Shown here: piece by piece, positions 1-8,492 of the stretch | Layout of the letters: each line of letters starts with the position of its first letter | Numbering within the stretch: position 1 is the first letter of the stretch | Source: DATLFI01 sp035524895 | Lineage (GTDB): Bacteria > Acidobacteriota > Thermoanaerobaculia > Multivoradales > Multivoraceae | Direction of reading: 5' to 3' | DNA length: 41,518 nt | NCBI GenBank assembly: GCA_035524895.1 | Contig: DATLFI010000116.1 | Location: 1 to 41,518 of the forward strand | Notes under the pieces: model-generated | What the model saw: the letters and a program-made list of their open reading frames with translations, nothing else | Database searches by the model: none | Told to the model about the DNA's origin: nothing | Made by a program: the position numbers and the translations under genes

Positions 1-99
1 CGCGCAGCGCTTCTCCGTCGAGGCGGGCCCGCCCGCGGCGCCTGGATCACAGCACCCGCGCCAGCACGGCAGTGGCAGTGCCGGTCGAGGGGACGGAGC

Positions 100-1188
100 T
101 CACGGCCCGACCCGCGGCACGCCGAACGCGCGCAATCGGCTCACCCCGCCGTCGGGGTAGATGTCGAGCCGCAGGTGGCTGACCACACCGAGGTCTTCGA
201 GCTCCTCCTCGAATCGGTGCACGCGGTCGGCCTCGAGCTTCTGCGACGGCAGCAGGACCGGCCAGTCGCCGCTCGACACGAACAGCGTCTCGATCTCCGC
301 TTCCGACGCACCGGGGCCGGCGCCGCCGTTCCGGAAGCTACCGCGGGGCAGCGCCCGCACCGAGCAGCGATCCGGGTAGTTGCCCTTGAAGTGTGCCGTG
401 TCGACCTCGAGCGCGCGCAGCACACCTGGGGAGCCGAGCGTGAGCACTACCCAGTCGTTGCCGGGCTCACGGCGCCGGCGCGTTTCCCATCCGTCGCCCA
501 TGTCGACGCCGCGGCCGGGCAGGAGCAGGTGCTGTGGCCGCCCGAAGTGCGCGTCGTTGCAGCCGATCACCCACCCCCCGTTCTCGACCGCGAGCAGGTT
601 GCAGGGAGCCTCCGGGTCGCGGCGCGACCAGTCGACCGCCGCGACGCCGTAGACCCGTAGGCGTGCCACGCCGCCGTCGGGGAAGATGTGGAGCCGCAGC
701 CACCGGCACGGTCGCTGGTCCGCCGTCTCGACCAGGTGCTGTCGGCTCGGACCGAGCGGCGTCCCGGGCACCAGCTCCCACCACACCGCATGCTCGCCGG
801 GCTCCGACTCGTCGTCGTGGTCGCACGCCTCGACCACCGCCGACACCGGTTGGTTACCGTCGAAATGCGTGGTGTCGACGTCGACGCCGAAGATCACCGA
901 GCGGAAGCCCAGGCGCACGAGACACGAATCGTGTCCGGGCACGCGCCGCCGGCGCGTCTCCCAGCCGTCCATCCACTTGCCGTGCGCGTCGTACTTGCCG
1001 GGTACGGACACCGGCGTCGTCGGATCGATCAGCCGCTCCTTCGCCGCGAAGAACTCGTCGTTCGCCCACACTACCGCCGCGCCCAGGCGAGGCTGTGCAA
1101 GGTTGACGTAGCGGCCGGCGAAGGGGGCGGTCGCGGGTGAAATTTCCACGCTCGAGATGTGCACTCGCTGCAAGTGGTCGATCATCAT
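100..1188 (-). CDS. alc: Allantoicase
   Basis: Hydrolyses allantoate to ureidoglycolate and urea, the step after allantoinase in purine-ring breakdown, in the cytosol. The 362-residue product has the two-fold internal repeat of the family. DGWETRRRR.PG.D occurs at about residues 74-87 and 232-245. Each copy is followed by a VD(V/T)..(T/A)HF.GN segment (about 104-112 and again near 260), and each half ends in LRL.I(F/Y)PDGGV.RLR (about 165-178 and near 340). Length is typical of the family. The ATG is doubled (MM); a weak GGAG/GGAA lies upstream on the minus strand. It is separated from the other purine genes by a large plus-strand secreted-protein gene, so it is probably transcribed on its own. 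The 99 bases downstream (1-99) show no gene I can identify. Family assignment is secure. Confidence 0.95.
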   Translation of the reverse strand: MMIDHLQRVHISSVEISPATAPFAGRYVNLAQPRLGAAVVWANDEFFAAKERLIDPTTPVSVPGKYDAHGKWMDGWETRRRRVPGHDSCLVRLGFRSVIFGVDVDTTHFDGNQPVSAVVEACDHDDESEPGEHAVWWELVPGTPLGPSRQHLVETADQRPCRWLRLHIFPDGGVARLRVYGVAAVDWSRRDPEAPCNLLAVENGGWVIGCNDAHFGRPQHLLLPGRGVDMGDGWETRRRREPGNDWVVLTLGSPGVLRALEVDTAHFKGNYPDRCSVRALPRGSFRNGGAGPGASEAEIETLFVSSGDWPVLLPSQKLEADRVHRFEEELEDLGVVSHLRLDIYPDGGVSRLRAFGVPRVGP

Positions 1189-1376
1189 AAGCGTTCCAGC
1201 TCCGTGCCGGCCGAGCTGGGCCCCGCCCAGAGTCGATCGCTGCGCTGCCCGCCGTGATGTATGCGTGTCGGCTAGGCCAGGTCGATGTGCGAAGGCGCTG
1301 GCGTTCTTCCCGAGTTAGGAGCAGAATCTCTACACTGCCGGCGACTGCCCGCCGCGCGTTGGCCACGGAGGTGGTC

Positions 1377-3998
1377 ATGGTGTCGAAGGGTGGATCCCGA
1401 AAGCTCCTGCGCGCGGCGGCGAGCCGCCGCCGATCGCTCGATCATGGGCCGAGAACGGCTTGGCTGCTCCTGGCAGCGATCCTCGCTTCGAGCGTCGCGC
1501 TCGCACAGCCGGTGACGGTCGGACCGATCAGCTTCGACGAGCCGGAGTTCCCGGAGTCGTTCTCGGACCTCGACCTCGTGACGCTCGGTGGCACGCCGAT
1601 CCCGCGCGTGTCGTTCCGGTACGCTCAGGGTCTCGTCATCGACGACAGCTGGACCGCGTACCTCGAGGACGCGGAGATCGATTCGCCGATGCAGGGCAGG
1701 TACCTGGCCGCCCCCAACTTCGGGGTGCTGCGGCTCGAGCTCGGCGGCGACGCGACGCGGCTGTCGTTCGACTTCTTCCTGCTGGCCAGTCCTTCCGAGA
1801 GCGTGGTGGCGAGCCACGGGGTGGAGGTACGGCTGTACGGCGCGAGCGGCGCGCTGGTAGGTCACGGCTCAGCGGAGAACATCTTCGACGGCGAGGCGTT
1901 CGGGGCTTCGCTCGACGTGAGCTCGGGCCAACCGTTCCGCGCCGCTGAGATCTCCGCGTTCTTCACCGTGCCGGCCCAGATCGTGGGGCTCTTGCTCGAC
2001 AACCTGACCGTCACCCTGGTGCCTGACGCGACACCGCCGGTCGAGCTCGGTCCGGAGAAGCTGATCTCGACTGGGGGCGCGCTCCCGGTGGTGGCCACCG
2101 ATCCCGCGGGCCGGCGCGCTGTGGCGTGGGAGGAGGGCGCCGGGGGCAGCCGCGAGATCTTCGCGCAGCTCTTCGACGCCGACGGCCAGGCGCTCGGCGA
2201 GGAGTTCCGGGTCAACGCGGGATCCTCGGACGACGACGTCGCGCCCTCGATCGCGTTCGACGCGGATGGCGAGCTGGTGGTCGCGTGGCTGCGCGAGACG
2301 CCGGGCGCTGCATCCGCGGGTGCCGCCGGCACGATCCTGGGTCGCCGCTTCGACCCCGCCAGCGGCACGCCGCTCGGCGGCGAGTCGGTGATCGCTCAGG
2401 GGGCGGCCGCTCCGCCGACGGTCGGCGCCAGCGCCGGCGGCGACGCGGTGGTGACGTGGCCAGCCGGGGCGAACGTGCTCGGTCGGCGGTTCGGTCGTCA
2501 GGGCGCTCCGCTGGGCAATGCGTTCGAGGTGTCGGCATCCCCAGCCGCCGCGTCCGTGCGCGTGGCAACTAGCCCCGCCGGGGACTTCGTGGTGGTGTGG
2601 GAGGGCTCGGCTAGCGCGGCGGAGACAGCACCAGGATCGGCTAGCGCGGCGACAGGGACGATCCTCGGTCGCTTTTTCGACGCCAACACCGGGCCGAAGG
2701 GCGAAGTCATGACGTTGAGCCCGCCGGGTGTGTCGGCCAGCGCGCCTGCGGCGGCCGCCGACGCCACCGGCAACGTCGTCGTGGTGTGGCAGCAGGCCGC
2801 TGCCGGCGGCAGCAACGTGATGGCGCGGCGCTTCACGCGCGCCGGCGGTGCGCGCGGCGACGCCTTCCGGGTGCACGACTCGGCCGCCGTCGAGCAGACC
2901 GCGCCGAGCGTCGCGGTGAACGCCGCTGGCGACATCGTGGTCGCCTGGGAGTCGGCGCCGGCGGGATCCGGCGGCTCGGCGAGCGCAGCGGCGACCAGCG
3001 TCGTCGGCCGTGTCTTCGACGGCTCGAGCCTGGCGGCCGGCGACGAGGTCGAGGTCGCCGTCGCCGAGGGCGGGGCCGCGCCGGCGTCGCCGCAGGTGAC
3101 GATCGACGACCGCGACGACGCCACGGTCGTCTACGAGCGCAAGACCTCTGGTGGCGGCGAGGCCGGACTCTTCTCGCGCAAGCTGAGCGCGACGTTGCCG
3201 CCTGCCCCCTGCGTCGCCGGCGACACCACGCTGTGTCTCGCCGGGGGGCGCTTCGAGGTGCGAGTGACATGGCGCGACTTCTCGGGCAACAGCGGAGTGG
3301 CGAGCGCCGAGTCGTTGACGAGCGACACCGGCTACTTCTGGTTCTTCGACCCGGCCAACGTCGAGATCGTGCTCAAGGTGCTCGACGCGCGCGCGGTGAA
3401 CGACTTCTTCTGGGTGTTCTACGGCGCGCTCTCGAACGTGGAGTACACCATCGCCGTGCACGACACGGTCACCGGCATCGGCAAGACCTACTTCAACCCG
3501 GCCGGCAGCTTCGGCAGCGCGGGCGACACCGCCGCGATTCCCGGCAGCGCTGTCCTAGAGCCGTGGCGCGAGACGGACGCCGCGCGTTTCGACCCGTGGT
3601 CGAGCGGCGTCGAGCGCAACGCAGCGGCGGCGTGCACGGGGGCGTGCACGGTGGCGTGCACGGCGGACGACGAGACGCTGTGTCTCCAGCAGTCGCGGTT
3701 CGCCGCGAGCATCACCTGGAAGGACTTCGACGGGCAGGGCGGCGTGGGGCAGGCGGTGCCGCTATCGGGCGACACCGGCTACTTCTGGTTCTTCGACCCG
3801 GCGAACGTCGAGGTGGTGGTCAAGGTGCTCGACGGCCGCTCCTTCAACAACCAGTTCTGGGTCTTCTACGGCGCTCTCTCGAACGTCGAGTTCACTCTCA
3901 CCGTGACCGACAGCGTCACCGGCGCGACCAAGACCTACGTCAATCCGCTGGGCGAGTTCGCCAGCGTCGGCGACACTGCAGCGCTCCCGGGGAGCTGA
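1377..3998 (+). CDS. Secreted multidomain repeat protein with twin C-terminal DTGYFWFFD...FWVFYGALSNVE repeats
   Basis: An 873-residue exported protein of unknown function. I start at the ATG at 1377; an in-frame start at 1254 would only add an arginine-rich stretch before the signal peptide. The signal peptide is basic to residue 26, hydrophobic at about 27-42, with likely cleavage after ALA43. Residues about 45-215 look like a beta-sandwich. Residues about 225-610 contain several repeats of a G..VV.W(E/Q)...G..(I/V)(L/V)(G/A)RRF motif, suggesting beta-propeller blades. Two roughly 110-residue repeats follow (about 615-722 and 763-873), both with TLCL...RF...(V/I)TW.DF and DTGYFWFFDPANVE. 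I recall this C-terminal repeat in secreted proteins of Acidobacteriota such as Thermoanaerobaculia, but cannot verify that here. It is convergent with the AI-2E-type gene, 26 bases away. A role in surface attachment is possible but not shown. Confidence 0.8.
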   Translation: MVSKGGSRKLLRAAASRRRSLDHGPRTAWLLLAAILASSVALAQPVTVGPISFDEPEFPESFSDLDLVTLGGTPIPRVSFRYAQGLVIDDSWTAYLEDAEIDSPMQGRYLAAPNFGVLRLELGGDATRLSFDFFLLASPSESVVASHGVEVRLYGASGALVGHGSAENIFDGEAFGASLDVSSGQPFRAAEISAFFTVPAQIVGLLLDNLTVTLVPDATPPVELGPEKLISTGGALPVVATDPAGRRAVAWEEGAGGSREIFAQLFDADGQALGEEFRVNAGSSDDDVAPSIAFDADGELVVAWLRETPGAASAGAAGTILGRRFDPASGTPLGGESVIAQGAAAPPTVGASAGGDAVVTWPAGANVLGRRFGRQGAPLGNAFEVSASPAAASVRVATSPAGDFVVVWEGSASAAETAPGSASAATGTILGRFFDANTGPKGEVMTLSPPGVSASAPAAAADATGNVVVVWQQAAAGGSNVMARRFTRAGGARGDAFRVHDSAAVEQTAPSVAVNAAGDIVVAWESAPAGSGGSASAAATSVVGRVFDGSSLAAGDEVEVAVAEGGAAPASPQVTIDDRDDATVVYERKTSGGGEAGLFSRKLSATLPPAPCVAGDTTLCLAGGRFEVRVTWRDFSGNSGVASAESLTSDTGYFWFFDPANVEIVLKVLDARAVNDFFWVFYGALSNVEYTIAVHDTVTGIGKTYFNPAGSFGSAGDTAAIPGSAVLEPWRETDAARFDPWSSGVERNAAAACTGACTVACTADDETLCLQQSRFAASITWKDFDGQGGVGQAVPLSGDTGYFWFFDPANVEVVVKVLDGRSFNNQFWVFYGALSNVEFTLTVTDSVTGATKTYVNPLGEFASVGDTAALPGS
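3220..3995 (+). repeat. Two-copy intragenic domain duplication (about 330 bp each)
   Basis: The segments at about 3220-3550 and 3664-3995 encode near-identical domains sharing DTGYFWFFDPANVE, VKVLD, FWVFYGALSNVE, TG..KTY.NP and GDTAA(I/L)PGS. The block between them (3551-3663) is unrelated. This is a within-gene duplication, not a mobile element. Confidence 0.75.
3629..3664 (+). repeat. Three tandem 12-bp units inside the secreted-protein gene
   Basis: Three units of GGCGTGCACGG(G/T/C) sit head to tail in frame, encoding a cysteine-threonine repeat (ACTG-ACTV-ACTA) in the linker between the two C-terminal domains. It adds extra cysteines to an exported protein. The period is a multiple of three, so copy-number change keeps the frame. 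Confidence 0.7.
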
Positions 3999-4024
3999 GG
4001 GCCACTGCCGTGCCCGGACCGGCG

Positions 4025-5176
4025 TCACGTCGTCTCGGCCGGCTCTTCGGTTTCCTTCGCGGCAGCGACCGGCGCCGCTCGCCCGAGCCGCGCCGGCACC
4101 TCCGGCAGCCACGCGCGGAAGGTCTGGCCGTAGATGTCCCAGATCGCGACGAAGAGCGCCGCGATGATGGGGCCGACGATGAAACCCATCGCGCCGAAGA
4201 CGAAGATGCCGCCGAGGGTGCTGAGCAGGATGAGCAGGTCCGACATCCTGGCGTCGCGCCCGACGAGGCGAGGGCGCAGGAAGTTGTCGATGGTGCTCAC
4301 CACGAGAGCGCCCCAGACCAGCAGCGCGATGGCGGCGCCCATCCTGTCGACGAGCAGGAGGTAGCCGACCGCTGGCACCCAAACCAGAGCCGCGCCGACG
4401 GCCGGGATCACCGACAGCACGACCATCACGGTCCCCCAGAAGGCCGACCCCGGCACGCCGAGCAACCAAAATGCGAGGCCGCCGAGAGCGCCCTGGATCA
4501 CGCCGATCAGGAGCGAGCCCTTGAGCGTCGCGCGCGTCACCGACACGAAGCGCTCGAGCAACGCCTCTTCCTCGGCAGCGTCGAGCGGCATGTAGTAGAG
4601 GATCTTGCGCAGGATCGCGGGACCGTCCATCAGGAAGAAGAACATCGCGTACAGGAGCACGAAGAGCTGCAGGAAGAAGCTCAGCGTTCCCCGCGTCGCC
4701 GCGGCCACGGTGCCCATGAGCGCGGTGCCGGTGCGGCTCGCGATCTCCCGGAACTGCTCCGCCAGGTCCCCGGTGTCCGGGATCAGCCGGTCCGCGAACG
4801 GCAGCCGCTCGGCCAGGCCCCGCAGCTCCTCTAGCCGTCCCGACTGCCCCTGGAACCACTCGCCGGCGCCCTGGCTCACCTGCACCGCTTCCGCCGCCAC
4901 CAACGCGAGGAAGCCGGCAAGCGGCAGCGCGACGCCGAGCGCCAGCACGAGCATCGTCGCGATCGAGGCCAGGGCGCGCCGGCCCCTCACCTTGCGCAGG
5001 ATCCACCGGTACAGCGGGTAGGCCATGCCGGCGAGCACCGCCGCGAGGAACAACGCGAGCAGGAACTGCTGGATGACCGCCACGAACAGCAGGCTGATCG
5101 CGGCGACCAGGAGGAGCAGGAACGCCTGTCTGAATCGCAGGGCGCCAGGCGCCGGATCCTGCGGAGAGCTCGTCAT
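4025..5176 (-). CDS. AI-2E family (YdiK/PerM-type) transporter
   Basis: A 383-residue polytopic inner-membrane protein. Hydrophobic segments near residues 17-60 and 69-98 precede a soluble, partly amphipathic stretch (about 100-150). The remaining helices lie between about 155 and 365 and include the LYAMFFFLMDGP segment, a glycine-rich GVIQGALGGLAFWLLG helix and the late G.IFVFGAMGFIVGPIIAAL helix. This order is characteristic of the AI-2E exporter/PerM family. It lies 44 bases downstream of uraH on the same strand, so it may be the last gene of the allB-uraD-uraH operon. A role in moving a purine-derived metabolite is only an inference from position; the family is broad and few substrates are known. 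The ATG at 5176 is used; no strong Shine-Dalgarno is visible. Confidence 0.85.
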   Translation of the reverse strand: MTSSPQDPAPGALRFRQAFLLLLVAAISLLFVAVIQQFLLALFLAAVLAGMAYPLYRWILRKVRGRRALASIATMLVLALGVALPLAGFLALVAAEAVQVSQGAGEWFQGQSGRLEELRGLAERLPFADRLIPDTGDLAEQFREIASRTGTALMGTVAAATRGTLSFFLQLFVLLYAMFFFLMDGPAILRKILYYMPLDAAEEEALLERFVSVTRATLKGSLLIGVIQGALGGLAFWLLGVPGSAFWGTVMVVLSVIPAVGAALVWVPAVGYLLLVDRMGAAIALLVWGALVVSTIDNFLRPRLVGRDARMSDLLILLSTLGGIFVFGAMGFIVGPIIAALFVAIWDIYGQTFRAWLPEVPARLGRAAPVAAAKETEEPAETT

Positions 5177-5220
5177 GGCGCCAGCCTATTCCCGGTACCA
5201 GTTTCGGAGCGAACCGCTGC

Positions 5221-5553
5221 TCAGCTCCCCCGATACGTGGTGTAGCCGAACGGGCTCACCAACAGTGGTACGTGATAGCGCAGTCGGGTGGCGCTGACGC
5301 GGAAGCACACGACGACTACGGGGAAGAACGTCTTGACGCCCAGGTCCTCGAAGTAGCCGGAGGTGTCGAAGGTGAGTCGGTAGATGCCGGCGAGCGGGGC
5401 GGGGAAGCCGCGGGCGCGGCCGTCGGCGCCGGTGACGTCGGTGCCGAAGTCCTGCCAGGAGCCTGCTGATCCCTGCCGTTCGAGTCGCACGGCCACGCCG
5501 GCGGCGGGCTCGCCGCGGCTGGTGTCGAGGACGTGGGTCGAGACCTCGCTCAT
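5221..5553 (-). CDS. uraH: 5-hydroxyisourate hydrolase
   Basis: Hydrolyses 5-hydroxyisourate, the uricase product, to OHCU. At 110 residues it has the compact transthyretin-like length. The N-terminal THVLDTSRG.PA.G motif supplies the first active-site histidine, a RYHVPLLVSP segment lies near the end, and the C-terminus is the diagnostic YRGS tetrapeptide. The start codon at 5553 overlaps the uraD stop (ATGA), so the two are translationally coupled. With allB upstream in the same operon, all enzymes needed to turn 5-hydroxyisourate into allantoate are co-expressed. Confidence 0.96.
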   Translation of the reverse strand: MSEVSTHVLDTSRGEPAAGVAVRLERQGSAGSWQDFGTDVTGADGRARGFPAPLAGIYRLTFDTSGYFEDLGVKTFFPVVVVCFRVSATRLRYHVPLLVSPFGYTTYRGS

Positions 5554-6122
5554 TTCTTCACCCTCTCCGCGCCTCGGCGGGTGAGGCCGGCGCTGTGCGC
5601 GCCTGCCTCGCCGCGGAGGAGCCCGTCGATTCGGATGTGAGTGATCTTACGTTGCTCGCCCGCCGCGAGCGCGAGCTCTGTATCCGGCGGGTTGTCGATG
5701 CGCTCCGCGAGCAGCGCGAGCATCTGCTCTGCGGTCTTGCCGGTGGCGCAGACCAGGAAGACGTGACCGAAGCGCTGGTGGTACCTGGCGTTGCCGTCGG
5801 CGAGCGCGCGCAGCACCTCGTCGCTCGCGCCAGCAGCGCCGGCTTGTTCGCGGGTCGAGATGTCCGCGGTCGCGGCGTGGGGCGAGGACCGCTCACGCAG
5901 CGACGCGACGTCGCCGATGCGCGGGTGGTGGGCGAACGACTCGAGCCAGTCGTCGCGGTCGAGGCGGTCGAAGGCGGCTTCGGCGGCGGCGTGGAAGGCC
6001 GCGGCGTCGGCGAACGGCGCGGCAGCCGACACGAGCTCCACCCAGCGGCGGCAGCCGCAGCAGCGGTGGAGGGTCTCGCGACGCGCGTCGTCGTCGAGGT
6101 CGTGCCAGCCAGCGAGGCTCAC
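5550..6122 (-). CDS. uraD: OHCU decarboxylase (2-oxo-4-hydroxy-4-carboxy-5-ureidoimidazoline decarboxylase)
   Basis: Converts OHCU to S-allantoin. The 190-residue product is all-helical by pattern. It has the HHPRIGD segment carrying the catalytic histidine, STREQAGA (the S..EQ motif), FGHVFLVCATGK..EQML..L, and a C-terminal EQRKITHIRIDGLL helix, all in the usual order. I start at the GTG at 6122: it overlaps the allB stop (GTGA) and gives an N-terminus beginning VSLAGWHDL, near the usual start of the family. A much longer open frame upstream is allB read out of frame. The stop overlaps the uraH start. Both overlaps imply tight coupling allB-uraD-uraH. Confidence 0.94.
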   Translation of the reverse strand: MSLAGWHDLDDDARRETLHRCCGCRRWVELVSAAAPFADAAAFHAAAEAAFDRLDRDDWLESFAHHPRIGDVASLRERSSPHAATADISTREQAGAAGASDEVLRALADGNARYHQRFGHVFLVCATGKTAEQMLALLAERIDNPPDTELALAAGEQRKITHIRIDGLLRGEAGAHSAGLTRRGAERVKK

Positions 6123-7483
6123 GAGATCAGCCGGCCCGCAGGGTCGCCGATCACCTCGCCATCGTGGTAGATGCAGCGACCGGCGAGGTAGGTGCGGTCG
6201 ACCACACCGTAGAGCTCGCGGCCGTGGTACGGGGTGGTGGGGTGGCGGTGGAAGAGTTGGGCGGCGTCGACCTCGAAGGAGGCTTCGGGGTTCCACACCA
6301 CCAGGTCGGCGCGCCTCCCCGGTGCGATCGCGCCGCGGGTCTCCGCGAGACCGAGCAGGCGCGCGGGCGCTTCCGACAGCCACTGCGCGGCCCGCTCCAG
6401 CGGCAGGTCGCGGGCGCGCATGCCGGTCCAGAGCAACGGCAGCGCGAGCTGGAGCGACGAGATGCCGCCCCAGGCCCGGGCGAAGTCGCCCTGCGTCTCG
6501 CCGTGCAGCGCCTTGCGCAGCGGCGGGCAGGGCGAGTGGTCGCTCGCGACGAGGTCGATGGTGCCATCGGCCAGCGCTGCCCAGAGGCGCTCGCGGTTGT
6601 CGCGCCCGCGGATCGGCGGCGTGCACTTGCAGCGCGTGTCGCCGTCGGCGATCTCTTCCGCGCACAGCGTGAGGTAGTGGGGGCAGGTCTCGACGGTGAA
6701 CGGCAGCCCTGCTGCTTTCGCGCGCTCGATCGACGGCAGGGCATAGGCGGTCGAGAGGTGCACGACGTGGACGCGGCAGCCGGTGCGGCGACAGAGCTCC
6801 ACCAGCAGCTCTACCGCCGCGACCTCGAGCTGCGGCGGTCGCGTGGCGAGGAAGGCCGCATAGTGGCGCGGCTGGGTGAGATGCGCCGCGGGACCCGCGA
6901 GCTCGGCGTGGACCAGGAGCGTGGCGCCGAGCTCGGCGAGGACCGGCATCGCGGCCTCGAGATCTCCCCGGTCGACCGGCGGAAAGTCCGCGAGCCCGGA
7001 GTCGCAGAGGAAGGCCTTGAGCGCCAGCACGCCGCTTTCGAGCAACGCCTCGAGGGCGTGCCGGTCCAGCGCGTTCGTTGGAACCAGACCCCCGTGTAGG
7101 CCGACGTCGACGAACGTGCGGCCCGCGGCCGCGGCGCGCTTCTGCCGCACCGCGTCCGGGTCCACGGTAACGGGGTCGCTGTTGAGCGGCATGTCCGCGA
7201 TCAGGGTGATGCCGCCGGCGGCGGCGGCGAGCGTGCCGTGCTCGAACCCTTCCCAGTCGGCCCTGCCGGGGTCGTTGAGGTGCACGTGCGGATCGATCAG
7301 GCCCGGCTGCACCACCAGGTCGGCGACGTCGTCGATTACAACCTTGTCCGATGCTGGCACGCATCCGTGCTCCGCGACACGCGCGATCACTCCGTCGGCG
7401 ATGACGAGGTCGGCGGGCTGCAGCCGCTGCCCGATCAGCACGCGCTGGCTGCGCAGCACGAGAGGCGCTTCGGGCGGCGACAT
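6119..7483 (-). CDS. allB: Allantoinase (cyclic amidohydrolase)
   Basis: Opens the allantoin ring to give allantoate. The 454-residue product has the amidohydrolase metal site: LIDPHVHLNDPGR, the lysine expected to be carboxylated in VLALKAFLCDSG, a histidine in LLVHAEL, HVVHLSTA, and the aspartate in ASDHSPC. The C-terminal beta domain carries PGRRADLVVW. I start at the ATG at 7483 (MSPPEAP); upstream codons in the same frame overlap the divergent uricase gene and are implausible. It is first gene of the minus-strand operon and shares a 56-bp intergenic region with uricase. Confidence 0.96.
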   Translation of the reverse strand: MSPPEAPLVLRSQRVLIGQRLQPADLVIADGVIARVAEHGCVPASDKVVIDDVADLVVQPGLIDPHVHLNDPGRADWEGFEHGTLAAAAGGITLIADMPLNSDPVTVDPDAVRQKRAAAAGRTFVDVGLHGGLVPTNALDRHALEALLESGVLALKAFLCDSGLADFPPVDRGDLEAAMPVLAELGATLLVHAELAGPAAHLTQPRHYAAFLATRPPQLEVAAVELLVELCRRTGCRVHVVHLSTAYALPSIERAKAAGLPFTVETCPHYLTLCAEEIADGDTRCKCTPPIRGRDNRERLWAALADGTIDLVASDHSPCPPLRKALHGETQGDFARAWGGISSLQLALPLLWTGMRARDLPLERAAQWLSEAPARLLGLAETRGAIAPGRRADLVVWNPEASFEVDAAQLFHRHPTTPYHGRELYGVVDRTYLAGRCIYHDGEVIGDPAGRLIS

Positions 7484-7539
7484 GCCCGTAATATAGATCT
7501 TCGGCGGAAACTCCTCTGCCAGCACCCCCGAGCCAACCG
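7484..7539. promoter_or_regulatory. Divergent allB / uricase promoter region
   Basis: The 56 bases between allB and uricase contain the only AT-rich patch nearby, TAATATAGATCTT (about 7488-7500), with a central AGATCT palindrome. On the minus strand TATATT lies about 7 bases from the allB ATG, so an allB transcript from it would be almost leaderless. On the plus strand TAATAT is about 45 bases before the uricase ATG. No convincing -35 box is visible. A shared operator is plausible for one pathway but not proven. Confidence 0.35.
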
Positions 7540-8415
7540 ATGCCAGCCCTCCACGCGCACCGCTACGGCAAGAACCGGGTCCTGGTCGGCGTGCTCGACC
7601 GGGCGGCCTCGCCCCATCGCTATCTCGAGCTCGCGGTCGACGTTGCGCTCGAAGGCGACTTCGGCGAGACCTACACGCGCGGCGACAACACTCGCGTGGT
7701 GCCGACCGACACGCTGAAGAACACCGTCTACTGGATCGCTGGGCGGGAGCCGTTCGCCACGATCGAGGAGCTCGCTCTGCTCCTGGCACGGCACCTGGTG
7801 GCGACCTATCCGCAGGTCGATCGCGCCGAAGTGGTCGTAGAGCAGCGCGGCTGGAGGCCGATAGCGATCGAGGGCGAGGAGCGGATCGACGCCTTCGAGA
7901 GGGCGGGCGAAGAGCGCGCCACGGCCTGCGCGACGGTGGAGGCTGACGGCAGAGCACGCCTGACCGCGGGCTTGCGCGGTCTCGAGCTGCTCAAGACCGC
8001 GCACTCGGGCTTCCGCGACTTCTTCCGCGACGCCCGCACCACGCTCCAGGACACCGACGATCGGCTGTTCGTGACGGTCGTCGAAGCCACCTGGCTGTAC
8101 GCCGTCGCCGGCGAGGAAAGCGCGAGGCCCGACTGGGAAGCAGCGCGGGGAATCGTGCGCGGCGCTCTGCTGCGCGCCTTCGCCGACCACGAGAGCCTCT
8201 CGGTGCAACAGACGCTGTACGCCATGGCGGAGGCAGCGCTCGACGCGAGCCCGTTGGTGCAGGAAGTGCATCTGGTGCTGCCCAACCGCCACCACCTGCT
8301 GGCCGACCTGTCGCGCTTCGGTCTCGACAACTCCAACGTCGTCTTCGTGCCGACGAGCGAGCCGTTTGGGCGAATCGAGGCGACGGGAGGAAGGGACTCG
8401 GGCGGCGGCGAGTAA
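7540..8415 (+). CDS. Urate oxidase (uricase, cofactor-free)
   Basis: Oxidises urate to 5-hydroxyisourate with O2 and no cofactor. The 291-residue product matches the family throughout. It has RYGKNRV near residue 11 (active-site lysine), GDNTRVVPTDTLKNTVY near residues 48-64 (active-site threonine), LLKTAHSGF..FFRD..TTL.DT.DR near the middle, and LPNRHHLL, which provides the active-site histidine. The C-terminus is short and glycine-rich with no obvious SRL tail. It is divergent from allB and lies just before xdh, separated by a GC hairpin. A Shine-Dalgarno is not obvious. The product feeds directly into UraH. Confidence 0.96.
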   Translation: MPALHAHRYGKNRVLVGVLDRAASPHRYLELAVDVALEGDFGETYTRGDNTRVVPTDTLKNTVYWIAGREPFATIEELALLLARHLVATYPQVDRAEVVVEQRGWRPIAIEGEERIDAFERAGEERATACATVEADGRARLTAGLRGLELLKTAHSGFRDFFRDARTTLQDTDDRLFVTVVEATWLYAVAGEESARPDWEAARGIVRGALLRAFADHESLSVQQTLYAMAEAALDASPLVQEVHLVLPNRHHLLADLSRFGLDNSNVVFVPTSEPFGRIEATGGRDSGGGE

Positions 8416-8421
8416 CAAAGG

Positions 8422-8444
8422 CCGGGACCCTGAGGAGGTCCCGG
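8422..8444 (+). terminator. GC-rich hairpin after uricase
   Basis: An 8-bp perfect stem CCGGGACC/GGTCCCGG with a 7-base loop starts 7 bases after the uricase stop. It lacks a run of U, so it could be a weak terminator or an mRNA 3' stabiliser between uricase and xdh. Confidence 0.5.
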
Positions 8445-8492
8445 GGCTACAATCGGCAGCTCGGCGTCTTGCTCGATGCCAGGCACACCAGA

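Noticed and set aside
1..99. Possible end of an upstream gene
   Set aside because: Short frames are open on both strands but none has a recognisable motif; too little sequence to call.
1869..3461. Long minus-strand open frame opposite the secreted protein
   Set aside because: His/Arg/Ala-rich composition with no motifs; a frame shadow in high-GC DNA. The same applies to other long antisense frames, e.g. 9330-10997, 11016-12341 and 35675-38467.
7484..7957. Longer N-terminus of allantoinase
   Set aside because: The extra 158 codons are antisense to uricase and arginine/serine-rich; the recognisable protein starts at MSPPEAP.
8422..8444. Complete intrinsic terminator
   Set aside because: The stem is good but no U-tract follows; reported only as a hairpin with moderate confidence.
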